Below are positions 56,824 to 64,000 of a stretch of 64,000 nt of DNA, piece after piece; position 1 is the stretch's first letter; each line of letters starts with the position of its first letter. The notes beneath the pieces were generated by a model, which worked only from the letters and a program-made list of their open reading frames with translations, did not search any database and had not been told where the DNA came from. Origin of the DNA: Citrobacter sp. JGM124 (GTDB taxonomy: Bacteria; Pseudomonadota; Gammaproteobacteria; Enterobacterales; Enterobacteriaceae). The position numbers and the translations under genes are program-made. The stretch spans positions 1 through 64,000 of the forward strand of contig NZ_JAERJD010000012.1 of NCBI RefSeq assembly GCF_018257795.1. The letters are read 5' to 3'.

Positions 56824-58296
56824 TCAGTCAGTGAGCAGTGGTGTGGCAGTGACCTCCACCAAGTCCAGCAGACGCTTAATATCTTCCAGCGTTACCACGG
56901 GATTTAATAAGGTCATTTTCAGGCAGGTTACACCGTTATGTTCAGTGACTCCGACGTTTGCGCGACCGGAAGCCAGTAGTGCGTCACCTATTTTTTGGTT
57001 CAGCAGAGCAATGGTGGCATCATCGGCTTGGGCCAGTGATGCCGGGCGATAACGGAATAACACGCTGGCCAGCTGAGGCTGCATAACCAGCTCCAGTGAC
57101 GGCTGCTGTTCAATATACTGGGCAACCTGCTGTGCCAGGGTCACGCCACTGTCAATAATTGCAGCGTACTGTTTCTGGCCCAGTGCTTCCAGACCCATCC
57201 ACAGTTTTAAAGCATCAAAACGACGGGTCGTCTGTAGTGATTTAGATACCAGATTAGGTACACCTTGTTCTTCATCAAACTCAGAATTCAGGTAAGCCGC
57301 CTGGTAGCGCATCAACTCATAATGACGCTCATCCTTCAGCAAGAATGCCCCACAACTGATTGTCTGGAAAAACTGCTTATGGAAGTCGAGAGTAACAGAG
57401 TCAGCCAGCTCAAGACCGTCCAGGTAGTGACGATACTGTTCAGATAACAGCAACGCTCCTCCCCAGGCCGCATCCACATGAACCCAGACATTATGCTGTG
57501 CGCCGAGATGTGCAATGTCCGTGAGGGGGTCGATAGCACCGGCATCGGTGGTACCCGCAGTGGCAACAATAGCCATAACCTGTTCGCCACGGGCCTCAGC
57601 CAGTGCTAACTTGTTACGCAAATCGTTAAGATCCATACGCGCAACGTCATCGGTTTTGATTAATGTCACACACTGATAACCGAAGCCGAGTAATGCCATA
57701 TTTTTTTGCACAGAGAAATGTGCATTTTCAGAGCAGAAGACTTTAATTTTCTTCAAATCACCGATCAGGCCATCTTGCTGTACGGAGTGCCCCTGGCGCG
57801 CAAAAAAAGCATCACGAGCCAGCATCAAGCCCATCAGGTTACTCTGGGTTCCGCCGCTGGTGAAAACCCCGGCGTCTCCTGCGCCATAACCCACCCGGGC
57901 ACGCAGCCACTCAATCAGCTTTATCTCGATAATCGTCGCTGACGGGCTTTGATCCCAGGAGTCCATGCTCTGGTTAGTGGCGTTAATCAGCACTTCCGCT
58001 GCCTGACTGACGACCAGACTTGGGCAATGTAAATGGGCCACACATTGAGGGTGATGCACGGATAAACTGTCTTTCAGAAAGTAGTCAATCGCACGCTCAA
58101 TAGCAGCCTGGTTGCCCAGGCCTTGAGGATTAAAATCCAGGGTGATACGTTCGCGTAATTCAGCAACCGTTTTTCCCTGATACATTTCTGGCTGCTGTAA
58201 CCATTGCATCACGGCCCGGGCACTTTGGGTAATCGCTTGCTGATAAGCGTCAATGCTTTGCTCAGACGATGCCAGGATTGGATTCACTTGTGACAT
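56824..58296 (-). CDS. ddc: L-2,4-diaminobutyrate decarboxylase
   Basis: 490 residues from ATG 58296 (MSQVNPILASSEQS). A group II PLP decarboxylase that converts L-2,4-diaminobutyrate to 1,3-diaminopropane. The substrate-entry block AHLHCPSLVVSQAAEVLINATNQSMDSWDQSP is typical, as are FTSGGTQSNLMGLMLARDAFF, HVDAAWGGALLLSE and the PLP lysine in DSVTLDFHKQFFQ. An ATG at 58311 directly follows the dat stop (TGAATG) and would add five residues; coupling makes this start possible. Co-transcribed with dat, the enzyme that makes its substrate. Confidence 0.93.
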   Translation of the reverse strand: MSQVNPILASSEQSIDAYQQAITQSARAVMQWLQQPEMYQGKTVAELRERITLDFNPQGLGNQAAIERAIDYFLKDSLSVHHPQCVAHLHCPSLVVSQAAEVLINATNQSMDSWDQSPSATIIEIKLIEWLRARVGYGAGDAGVFTSGGTQSNLMGLMLARDAFFARQGHSVQQDGLIGDLKKIKVFCSENAHFSVQKNMALLGFGYQCVTLIKTDDVARMDLNDLRNKLALAEARGEQVMAIVATAGTTDAGAIDPLTDIAHLGAQHNVWVHVDAAWGGALLLSEQYRHYLDGLELADSVTLDFHKQFFQTISCGAFLLKDERHYELMRYQAAYLNSEFDEEQGVPNLVSKSLQTTRRFDALKLWMGLEALGQKQYAAIIDSGVTLAQQVAQYIEQQPSLELVMQPQLASVLFRYRPASLAQADDATIALLNQKIGDALLASGRANVGVTEHNGVTCLKMTLLNPVVTLEDIKRLLDLVEVTATPLLTD

Positions 58297-58311
58297 TCGG
58301 TACGACCCCAT

Positions 58312-59694
58312 TCAGACCGGTTTAACGCCTGCTGCTAACAGCGCGTTTTCAAATTTGCTCAGGAAGATTTCCAGCTCATCATCGGTAATCAGCAGGGATG
58401 GCAGCAGGCGTAATACACAACCGTTACGGCCACCGCGTTCCAGAATCAAACCGTTTTCAAAACACTTCTTCTGAAGCAATGCAGAAAGCTGGCCATCCGC
58501 CGGGTAGCAACCCATCGCGTCCTGAGCTTCTCCAGGCTTAACAATTTCCATGCCCAGCATTAAGCCCAGGCCACGCACGTGACCAATAACGGGGTAGCGT
58601 TTTTGTAGTTCAGCCAGTTTGCCTTTCAGCCATTCACCCTGGCGAGCCACTTTGTCAGCAACATTTTTTTCTTTCAAATACTTGAGGGTTGTCAGACCGG
58701 TAGCCATGGCGAGCTGGTTACCACGGAAAGTTCCTGTGTGATGGCCAGGTTCCCAGGCATCAAACTCTCTCTTGAGGCCGAGAACGGCGAGTGGTAAACC
58801 ACCACCGACTGCTTTTGACATCACAATGATGTCAGGCTCAATGCCGGCGTGCTCGAAAGCGAACAATTTACCGGTACGGGAAAAACCAGCCTGAACTTCG
58901 TCGATAATCAGTAAAATGCCATGTTCCTGGGTCACTTTGCGAATACGTTGTAGCCATGATGCCGGGGCCGGGTTGACGCCACCCTCTCCCTGAACCGCCT
59001 CGAGGATCACTGCAGCAGGCTTGCGCACTCCGCTTTCAACGTCATTAATTAAGTTTTCAAAGTAGTAACTCAGAGCCGCAACACCGGCTTCACCGCCAAT
59101 GCCTAATGGGCAACGGTATTGATGCGGGTACGGCAGGAACTGCACTTCTGGCATTAAACCTTGAATCGCTTCTTTCGGTGACAGGTTACCCGTAACGGAC
59201 AATGCGCCGTGCGTCATTCCGTGATAACCACCAGAGAAACTAATAATACCGCTACGACCGGTATGCTTTTTCGCTAACTTCATTGCCGCTTCTACAGCGT
59301 CAGCGCCGGATGGGCCACAGAACTGGAGGCAGTATTCTTTACCCTGGCCTGGCAATAAAGAAAGCAGATAAGCTGAAAATTCGTCTTTTAACGGGGTGGT
59401 GAGGTCAAGAGTATGCAACGGCAAGCCGCTGGTAATGACATTTTGGATACTCTGCAGAATGTCCGGGTGATTATGTCCAAGAGCTAACGTTCCGGCGCCA
59501 GCCAGACAGTCAAGATAGCGGTTATTTTCAACGTCGGTAATCCATGCACCCTGAGCTTTGGCTATCGCAAAAGGTAATTTGCGAGGGTAACTTCTGACAT
59601 TTGATTCAAACTCAGCTTGTCTCGCTAAATAAGTATCGTTAGAGATGGTTGCAGATTGTGCATCTAAAGTATCAATACGGACTTTATCCGTCAT
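58312..59694 (-). CDS. dat: Diaminobutyrate-2-oxoglutarate aminotransferase
   Basis: 460 residues from the second ATG (59694), seven bases after AGGAG; the first ATG at 59697 is also possible. A class III PLP aminotransferase that aminates aspartate 4-semialdehyde with glutamate to 2,4-diaminobutyrate. Seen: [54 protein letters not shown] (PLP aspartate) and [14 protein letters not shown] (PLP lysine). With ddc it forms the 1,3-diaminopropane pathway found in several Enterobacterales and Acinetobacter. Confidence 0.94.
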   Translation of the reverse strand: MTDKVRIDTLDAQSATISNDTYLARQAEFESNVRSYPRKLPFAIAKAQGAWITDVENNRYLDCLAGAGTLALGHNHPDILQSIQNVITSGLPLHTLDLTTPLKDEFSAYLLSLLPGQGKEYCLQFCGPSGADAVEAAMKLAKKHTGRSGIISFSGGYHGMTHGALSVTGNLSPKEAIQGLMPEVQFLPYPHQYRCPLGIGGEAGVAALSYYFENLINDVESGVRKPAAVILEAVQGEGGVNPAPASWLQRIRKVTQEHGILLIIDEVQAGFSRTGKLFAFEHAGIEPDIIVMSKAVGGGLPLAVLGLKREFDAWEPGHHTGTFRGNQLAMATGLTTLKYLKEKNVADKVARQGEWLKGKLAELQKRYPVIGHVRGLGLMLGMEIVKPGEAQDAMGCYPADGQLSALLQKKCFENGLILERGGRNGCVLRLLPSLLITDDELEIFLSKFENALLAAGVKPV

Positions 59695-60364
59695 CATATC
59701 TCTCCTACAACCGGAGGCTACAGCACACCGGATGAATTAATTTAAAGGTGATTAGGGTAAATAAAAGCGACGACAATATATGGCTTTTTATCCTGTTGCT
59801 CAATGATTTATTTGTTGCATATAAAACAATATGTTGAGTGGCTTCTTCGTGCCGCACATAAATTTCGTCTGTGTCAAACTGACTATCTGAAGCCAAAATG
59901 AGCATCAGGTCTCTAATAATAATGAGTTTTAATATCTGGCCTGACCAGAGTGAAGGACGGTTCACCATGATGGTTGTGCTTTAACACGGAAACATCTTGT
60001 TATATTGATTAACAGAACGTGCCACCAGAATAAAATGGCAGCAAAAAATAAAGGGTAATAAAAAATAAAAATTATCCCGGTTTAATGATCCTGAAATATT
60101 AAATTTTTATTTCTTTATCCATTAGCAGAGATTAGGTCTCAGCGCAGGCTACATGGCAGTATTTTTTATTAAGAGATAAATATATTTGCTTTCATCTGGT
60201 TGCAAAACAGCCAAAATGGCAGTGTTTAATTTCACAAGCGTATTTGTACTGTTACATAAAAATGTCTCTGCCAGAGAGGAACCATCTTTTGGTCAGGCCG
60301 GCTATGAGATGTCATAACCTGCCTGCGGGCAGGGCGCTAAATATGGGACACGGGCAGGGTCACA
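59695..60364. other. Upstream region of dat-ddc; no supported gene
   Basis: About 670 AT-rich bases. An 87-codon frame on the minus strand (59705-59968) has no ribosome site or recognisable similarity and is not called. ATGGCAG occurs three times on the plus strand (60035-60041, 60153-60159, 60216-60222), the last two extended to ATGGCAGT before T-rich sequence, possibly regulator sites. The junction back to the conserved core lies here, before soxS. Confidence 0.5.
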
Positions 60365-60688
60365 CTAACATTGATGACGATAGTCAGTTGGCGTGCGATC
60401 AAAGGCACGGCGGAAAACCCGGGAAAAGGTCTGTTGTGATACATAGCCGTAATCCATTGCAATATCGAAAATTGGTCGTTTAGTGGTGAGCAGTTCTTGC
60501 GCTGCCATTTGTAAACGACGCTGACGGATATATTCACCTAACGTCTGGCGCATTACGGTACGAAACATACGCTGCAGATACCATTTTGAATATCCTGACT
60601 TTTTTGCCACAACATCAATATTCAGTGGTTGGTCAATATGCAAGTCAATCCATTCTGTTAGCGTATGAATAATATCCTGATGTGCCAT
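60365..60688 (-). CDS. soxS: Superoxide response regulator SoxS
   Basis: 107 residues, the E. coli SoxS length. An AraC-family activator consisting only of the two-helix-turn-helix DNA-binding domain. NIDVVAKKSGYSKWYLQRMF and DIAMDYGYVSQQTFSRVFRR are the two recognition regions, nearly identical to E. coli. It activates oxidative-stress genes after SoxR oxidation. Divergent from soxR, with the SoxR box between them. Confidence 0.97.
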   Translation of the reverse strand: MAHQDIIHTLTEWIDLHIDQPLNIDVVAKKSGYSKWYLQRMFRTVMRQTLGEYIRQRRLQMAAQELLTTKRPIFDIAMDYGYVSQQTFSRVFRRAFDRTPTDYRHQC

Positions 60689-60730
60689 GGTCAGCCCTCA
60701 ATTTTAGATTGGTCGATTACTTTTCTGTGA

Positions 60731-60761
60731 AGTATAATTCCTCAAGTTAACTTGAGGTAAA
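60731..60761 (-). promoter_or_regulatory. soxS promoter with SoxR box
   Basis: CCTCAAGTTAACTTGAGG (60740-60757) is a perfect palindrome, the SoxR operator. On the minus strand it sits inside a 19-base spacer between TTTACC (-35, 60761-60756) and TATACT (-10, 60736-60731). The overlong spacer is the hallmark of MerR-family promoters, opened when oxidised SoxR twists the DNA. Confidence 0.96.
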
Positions 60762-60768
60762 GCGTATT

Positions 60769-61227
60769 TTGGAAAAGAAAAAAAATAGAATTAAAGCGTT
60801 ACTGACACCCGGTGAAGTGGCGAAACGTAGCGGGGTTGCGGTATCCACATTGCACTTTTATGAAACAAAGGGGCTGATCAAGAGTACAAGAAATTCCGGA
60901 AATCAACGGCGGTACCGACGTGATGTGTTACGAACGGTCGGTATTATTAAGGTAGCCCAGCGCATTGGCTTACCACTGAGTACCGTGAGTGACGCTTTTA
61001 GTACCTTCTCTGATGATCACACGATCAATAAAAATGACTGGAAGAAGCTCTCCTCTTCATGGCGTGAAGAGCTCGACAACCGTATTCGTATGCTTATCGC
61101 ATTACGTGACCAATTAGATGGCTGCATTGGTTGTGGCTGTTTATCGGGGGTGGATTGCCCGTTGCGTAATCCGGGAGATAAATTAGGAGCCAATGGAACC
61201 GGTGCCCGTCTGTTGTTGGATGAGTAA
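60769..61227 (+). CDS. soxR: Redox-sensitive transcriptional activator SoxR
   Basis: 152 residues (E. coli 154). A MerR-family dimer. The winged helix lies at about 11-80 ([31 protein letters not shown]). The [2Fe-2S] cluster cysteines are C119, C122, C124 and C130 ([12 protein letters not shown]). The start is TTG 60769 ([15 protein letters not shown] matches MEKK of E. coli), 12 bases after the SoxR box; no better ATG is available. The unusual start codon and absent ribosome site suggest low expression. Confidence 0.95.
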   Translation: MEKKKNRIKALLTPGEVAKRSGVAVSTLHFYETKGLIKSTRNSGNQRRYRRDVLRTVGIIKVAQRIGLPLSTVSDAFSTFSDDHTINKNDWKKLSSSWREELDNRIRMLIALRDQLDGCIGCGCLSGVDCPLRNPGDKLGANGTGARLLLDE

Positions 61228-61576
61228 TTGTTCAGTGCGGGTGATGCATTATGGGGTAAGACATTCCGGGTGATTGACCCTTTTTTATTATGTTATCGAT
61301 CGTTGACGATAACGTTTGCCTGTGAATTGCTCACAAAATGACCTGATCAATATTTTATTGATACAAATTGACAAAGTTATGTTGAAAATCCCCCTGGTAA
61401 GGCTAGATAATCGTTTGCCTTCATTTTATACGCTGATTGTTTGTGTGGAGTTAAACGTTTGCTTTCTGTGATAAGTCCTTTTGTCACCGGGGCAGAATAA
61501 GGAATAACGTTTAACGGATACTGAGTTTTCCCTCGCACAGTTAAATCGAATCCTAAAATCTCAGGGGATGTTTCAT
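61228..61576 (+). promoter_or_regulatory. Leader of ghxP with three PurR-like half-sites
   Basis: About 350 bases. CGTTTGC, the right half of the PurR operator core, occurs at 61313-61319, 61412-61418 and 61456-61462; the last is preceded by AAA to give AAACGTTTGC, the best match. A short stem with T run, GGGT-GATTG-ACCC-TTTTTT (61268-61286), may end soxR. PurR control is inferred from the motif and the gene's purine-transport role. Confidence 0.5.
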
Positions 61577-62926
61577 ATGTCTACTCCTTCTCCACGTGCT
61601 GGTGGTTCTCTCGACGCCTGGTTTAAAATTTCTGCGCGTGGCAGTACTGTTCGCCAGGAATTTATTGCTGGCCTTACCACATTCCTTGCCATGGTATATT
61701 CCGTCATTGTTGTACCGAGTATGCTTGGCAAAGCGGGTTTTCCACCAACAGCGGTGTTCGTGGCAACCTGCCTGGTCGCGGGCTTTGGTTCCATTTTGAT
61801 GGGGCTTTGGGCCAACCTGCCGTTAGCTATTGGTTGTGCTATTTCCCTGACTGCCTTTACTGCTTTCAGCCTGGTGCTGGGACAAAATATCAGTGTTCCT
61901 GTTGCGCTTGGGGCCATATTTTTGATGGGGGCATTATTTACCATTATCTCTGTCACCGGGATCCGCAGCTGGATTTTACGCAATTTACCCATGGGGATTG
62001 CGCAGGGTACTGGTGTTGGTATTGGTTTGTTTTTACTGCTTATTGCTGCTAATGGTGTCGGTCTGGTGGTTAAAAACCCATTAGATGGTTTGCCTGTTGC
62101 ATTGGGAAATTTCACTAGCTTCCCGGTGATGATGTCCTTACTTGGATTAGCAGCAATCATTGGCCTGGAAAAACGGCAGGTAACGGGTGGCATTCTGCTG
62201 ACCATTATCGTTATCTCCATTATCGGGATGATTTTCGATCCTAACGTGCATTTCACTGGCATTTTCGCGATGCCTTCTCTGCAAGATGCATCCGGACATT
62301 CTCTGGTTGGTAGCCTGGATATTGTTGGTGCCCTGAATCCGATTGTCCTGCCAAGTGTTCTGGCCTTAGTGATGACAGCGGTATTTGACGCTACAGGTAC
62401 TATCCGCGCGGTGGCTGGTCAGGCTAATTTACTGGATAAGAATGGGCAGATTATCGATGGTGGTAAGGCCCTGACAACTGACTCAGTCAGTAGTGTCTTC
62501 TCTTCTTTAGTCGGCGCGGCTCCGGCGGCAGTTTATATTGAGTCTGCGGCAGGTACTGCAGCAGGAGGAAAAACAGGTTTAACAGCGATAACCGTCGGTG
62601 TGTTGTTTCTGCTAATCCTTTTCCTGTCGCCACTTTCGTATCTGGTGCCTGTTTATGCCACTGCACCAGCACTGATGTATGTTGGCTTGTTGATGTTAAG
62701 CAACATATCCAAAATCGATTTTACCGATTTTGTTGATGCGATGGCTGGATTGATGACTGCCGTCTTTATTGTCCTGACCTGTAATATTGTTACCGGGATT
62801 ATGATTGGTTTCGCTTCCCTGGTTATTGGCCGTATCGTGGCAGGTGAATGGCGTAAATTGAATATAGGTACGGTAGTGATTGCCATCGCACTGGTTGTTT
62901 TTTATGCGGGTGGTTGGGCTATCTGA
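61577..62926 (+). CDS. ghxP: Guanine/hypoxanthine permease GhxP (YjcD)
   Basis: 449 residues from ATG 61577 ([19 protein letters not shown]), the E. coli length; the ATG at 61568 is three codons earlier and less conserved. A nucleobase:cation symporter of the NCS2/AzgA-like branch with about 12-14 membrane segments. Conserved blocks [33 protein letters not shown] and [18 protein letters not shown] are nearly identical to E. coli. It imports guanine and hypoxanthine with protons. Confidence 0.95.
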   Translation: MSTPSPRAGGSLDAWFKISARGSTVRQEFIAGLTTFLAMVYSVIVVPSMLGKAGFPPTAVFVATCLVAGFGSILMGLWANLPLAIGCAISLTAFTAFSLVLGQNISVPVALGAIFLMGALFTIISVTGIRSWILRNLPMGIAQGTGVGIGLFLLLIAANGVGLVVKNPLDGLPVALGNFTSFPVMMSLLGLAAIIGLEKRQVTGGILLTIIVISIIGMIFDPNVHFTGIFAMPSLQDASGHSLVGSLDIVGALNPIVLPSVLALVMTAVFDATGTIRAVAGQANLLDKNGQIIDGGKALTTDSVSSVFSSLVGAAPAAVYIESAAGTAAGGKTGLTAITVGVLFLLILFLSPLSYLVPVYATAPALMYVGLLMLSNISKIDFTDFVDAMAGLMTAVFIVLTCNIVTGIMIGFASLVIGRIVAGEWRKLNIGTVVIAIALVVFYAGGWAI

Positions 62927-62933
62927 CCAGTCT

Positions 62934-62967
62934 TGCAGCGAGTTACATTCCGTAATTCGCTGCATTT
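62934..62967 (+). terminator. ghxP terminator
   Basis: TGCAGCGA-G-TTAC (62934-62946), loop ATTCC, GTAA-T-TCGCTGCA (62952-62964), a 13-pair stem with one G-U pair, then TTTATCTC. Confidence 0.75.
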
Positions 62968-63075
62968 ATCTCGATAATTTATTTCCTGTTTTAATTCGAT
63001 GCGAAAAGGTGTTTTATTATTAGGGTACCGGTACCTTTGAGGTAAATTTTTACAGACATCGAAACTAAGGAAAGC

Positions 63076-64000
63076 ATGGAAATTTTCTTTACTATTCTCA
63101 TTATGACCCTTGTGGTGTCACTCTCTGGTGTGATCACAAGGATATTGCCTTTTCAGATCCCTCTACCTTTGATGCAGATTGCCATTGGTGCGCTGCTGGC
63201 CTGGCCACAATTTGGCTTACATGTAGAGTTTGACCCTGAGCTATTTTTACTGCTGTTTATTCCGCCGCTACTGTTTGCTGATGGCTGGAAAACCCCGGTT
63301 AACGAATTCTTGAGTCAGGGACGAGAAATTATCGGCCTGGCTTTGGTTTTAGTGTTAGTGACGGTCGTTGGGGTTGGATTCCTGATCTACTTTATGGTAC
63401 CTGGAATACCATTAATACCGGCTTTTGCTCTTGCTGCTGTGCTGTCACCGACGGATGCCGTGGCCTTGTCTGGCATTGTTGGCGAAGGGCGTATACCGAA
63501 ACGGATCATGGGGATTTTGCAAGGTGAAGCTTTGATGAATGATGCCTCTGGTCTGGTATCTTTGAAGCTTGCTGTCGCCGTTGCCATGGGGAGCATGGTA
63601 TTCACTGTTGGTGGCGCTTCCCTTGAGTTCTTTAAGGTCGCTGTTGGTGGTTTGTTAGCGGGTATTGCGATTAGCTGGTTGTATGGTAAATCACTGCGTT
63701 TAATGAGCCGCTACAGTGGTGACGAACCGGCGACGCAGATTCTGTTACTGCTGTTACTCCCTTTTGCCTCTTATCTGATAGCTGAACACATTGGGGTCTC
63801 TGGCATCCTGGCTGCGGTTGCAGCAGGGATGACTATCACACGTGCAGGTGTACTGCGTAGTGCCCCTTTAGCCATGCGCTTACGTGCTAACAGCGTTTGG
63901 GCGATGTTAGAGTTTGTGTTTAACGGCATGGTATTCCTGTTGTTAGGTTTACAGCTTCCAGGCATTCTTGAAACGTCCATTAGCGCAGCGAATGCAGATC
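63076..64000 (+). CDS. yjcE: Na+/H+ antiporter-family protein YjcE, 3' end outside the window
   Basis: The first 308 residues from ATG 63076 (CTAAGGAAA upstream); the frame is open to the last base. CPA1 family. MEIFFTILIMTLVVSLSGV and QIAIGALLAWPQFGLHVEFDPE follow E. coli YjcE closely, with the transport-site motifs LSPTDAVALSGI and GEALMNDASGL. About eight membrane segments are present in this part. It is expected to exchange Na+ or K+ for protons; the E. coli protein is little studied. Tandem GGTACC GGTACC (63024-63035) lies in its leader. Confidence 0.95.
   Translation, partial: MEIFFTILIMTLVVSLSGVITRILPFQIPLPLMQIAIGALLAWPQFGLHVEFDPELFLLLFIPPLLFADGWKTPVNEFLSQGREIIGLALVLVLVTVVGVGFLIYFMVPGIPLIPAFALAAVLSPTDAVALSGIVGEGRIPKRIMGILQGEALMNDASGLVSLKLAVAVAMGSMVFTVGGASLEFFKVAVGGLLAGIAISWLYGKSLRLMSRYSGDEPATQILLLLLLPFASYLIAEHIGVSGILAAVAAGMTITRAGVLRSAPLAMRLRANSVWAMLEFVFNGMVFLLLGLQLPGILETSISAANAD

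Noticed and set aside
59705-59968. 87-codon frame upstream of dat
   Set aside because: No ribosome site, AT-rich control region, no similarity seen.
61573-62262. 229-codon frame on the minus strand
   Set aside because: Antisense to ghxP, Pro/Thr/Ile-rich shadow translation with no family features.
1-64000. CRISPR arrays, insertion sequences, phage genes, tRNA genes
   Set aside because: Looked for regularly spaced repeats, transposase or integrase motifs and tRNA-like cloverleafs; none was seen by eye. A systematic scan was not possible.

Overview
The window is a stretch of a gammaproteobacterial (Enterobacterales) chromosome. It follows the gene order of the E. coli 90-92 minute region: the end of an rrn operon (rrnE position), metA, metH, yjbB, rluF, yjbD, lysC, pgi, psiE, ubiC-ubiA, plsB, dgkA, lexA-dinF, zur, dusA, qorA, dnaB, alr, tyrB, uvrA, ssb, soxS, soxR, ghxP and yjcE. 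Most core proteins match their E. coli counterparts in length, often residue for residue around the active sites. Several genes usual at this locus in E. coli are absent: yjaAB, aceBAK-iclR, pepE, the yjbEFGH and mal/xylE blocks, yjbJ, pspG and aphA. The organism is therefore an enterobacterium outside the Escherichia group, perhaps a plant- or insect-associated lineage such as Erwiniaceae. The genus cannot be fixed from the sequence alone.

Layout. 1-66: last 25 bases of a 5S rRNA gene and the rrn terminator. 67-4909: AT-rich accessory segment with two paralogous, unrecognised single-span membrane proteins and a chitin-type lytic polysaccharide monooxygenase (AA10) that lacks a normal signal peptide. 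5040-34856: conserved housekeeping block with readable control sites (MetJ boxes, a lysine riboswitch, LexA boxes at lexA and uvrA, a CRP site at psiE, a hairpin over the tyrB ribosome site). 34858-59697: accessory block of about 25 kb between ssb and soxS. 60365-64000: return to the core (soxS/soxR, ghxP, yjcE, the last cut by the window end).

The ssb-soxS accessory block holds five modules. (1) A secreted esterase. (2) A TonB-dependent receptor of the HasR/haem-receptor class with its own ECF sigma factor, FecR-type anti-sigma factor and TonB-like protein; a Fur box precedes the sigma gene. (3) A LysR regulator, a flavoprotein, two carboxymuconolactone-decarboxylase/AhpD-fold proteins and a four-gene polar amino-acid-type ABC importer, closed by a second, convergent LysR gene; this looks like an uptake-and-breakdown unit for an unidentified substrate. 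(4) A proton symporter, an amidase, a LysR regulator, an omega-amino-acid:pyruvate aminotransferase and an acylating semialdehyde dehydrogenase, which together read as a beta-alanine (or beta-alanine amide) catabolic unit. (5) dat-ddc, which make 1,3-diaminopropane from aspartate semialdehyde. Modules 4 and 5 face each other across a perfect terminator hairpin and could be metabolically linked, because 1,3-diaminopropane can be oxidised to beta-alanine.

The least explained material is the rrn-metA segment. The two paralogs keep the same membrane anchor and the same cysteine spacing, and the same 18-base sequence containing a perfect palindrome lies exactly 153 bases before each start codon. 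No insertion sequence, phage integrase, CRISPR array or tRNA gene was seen.
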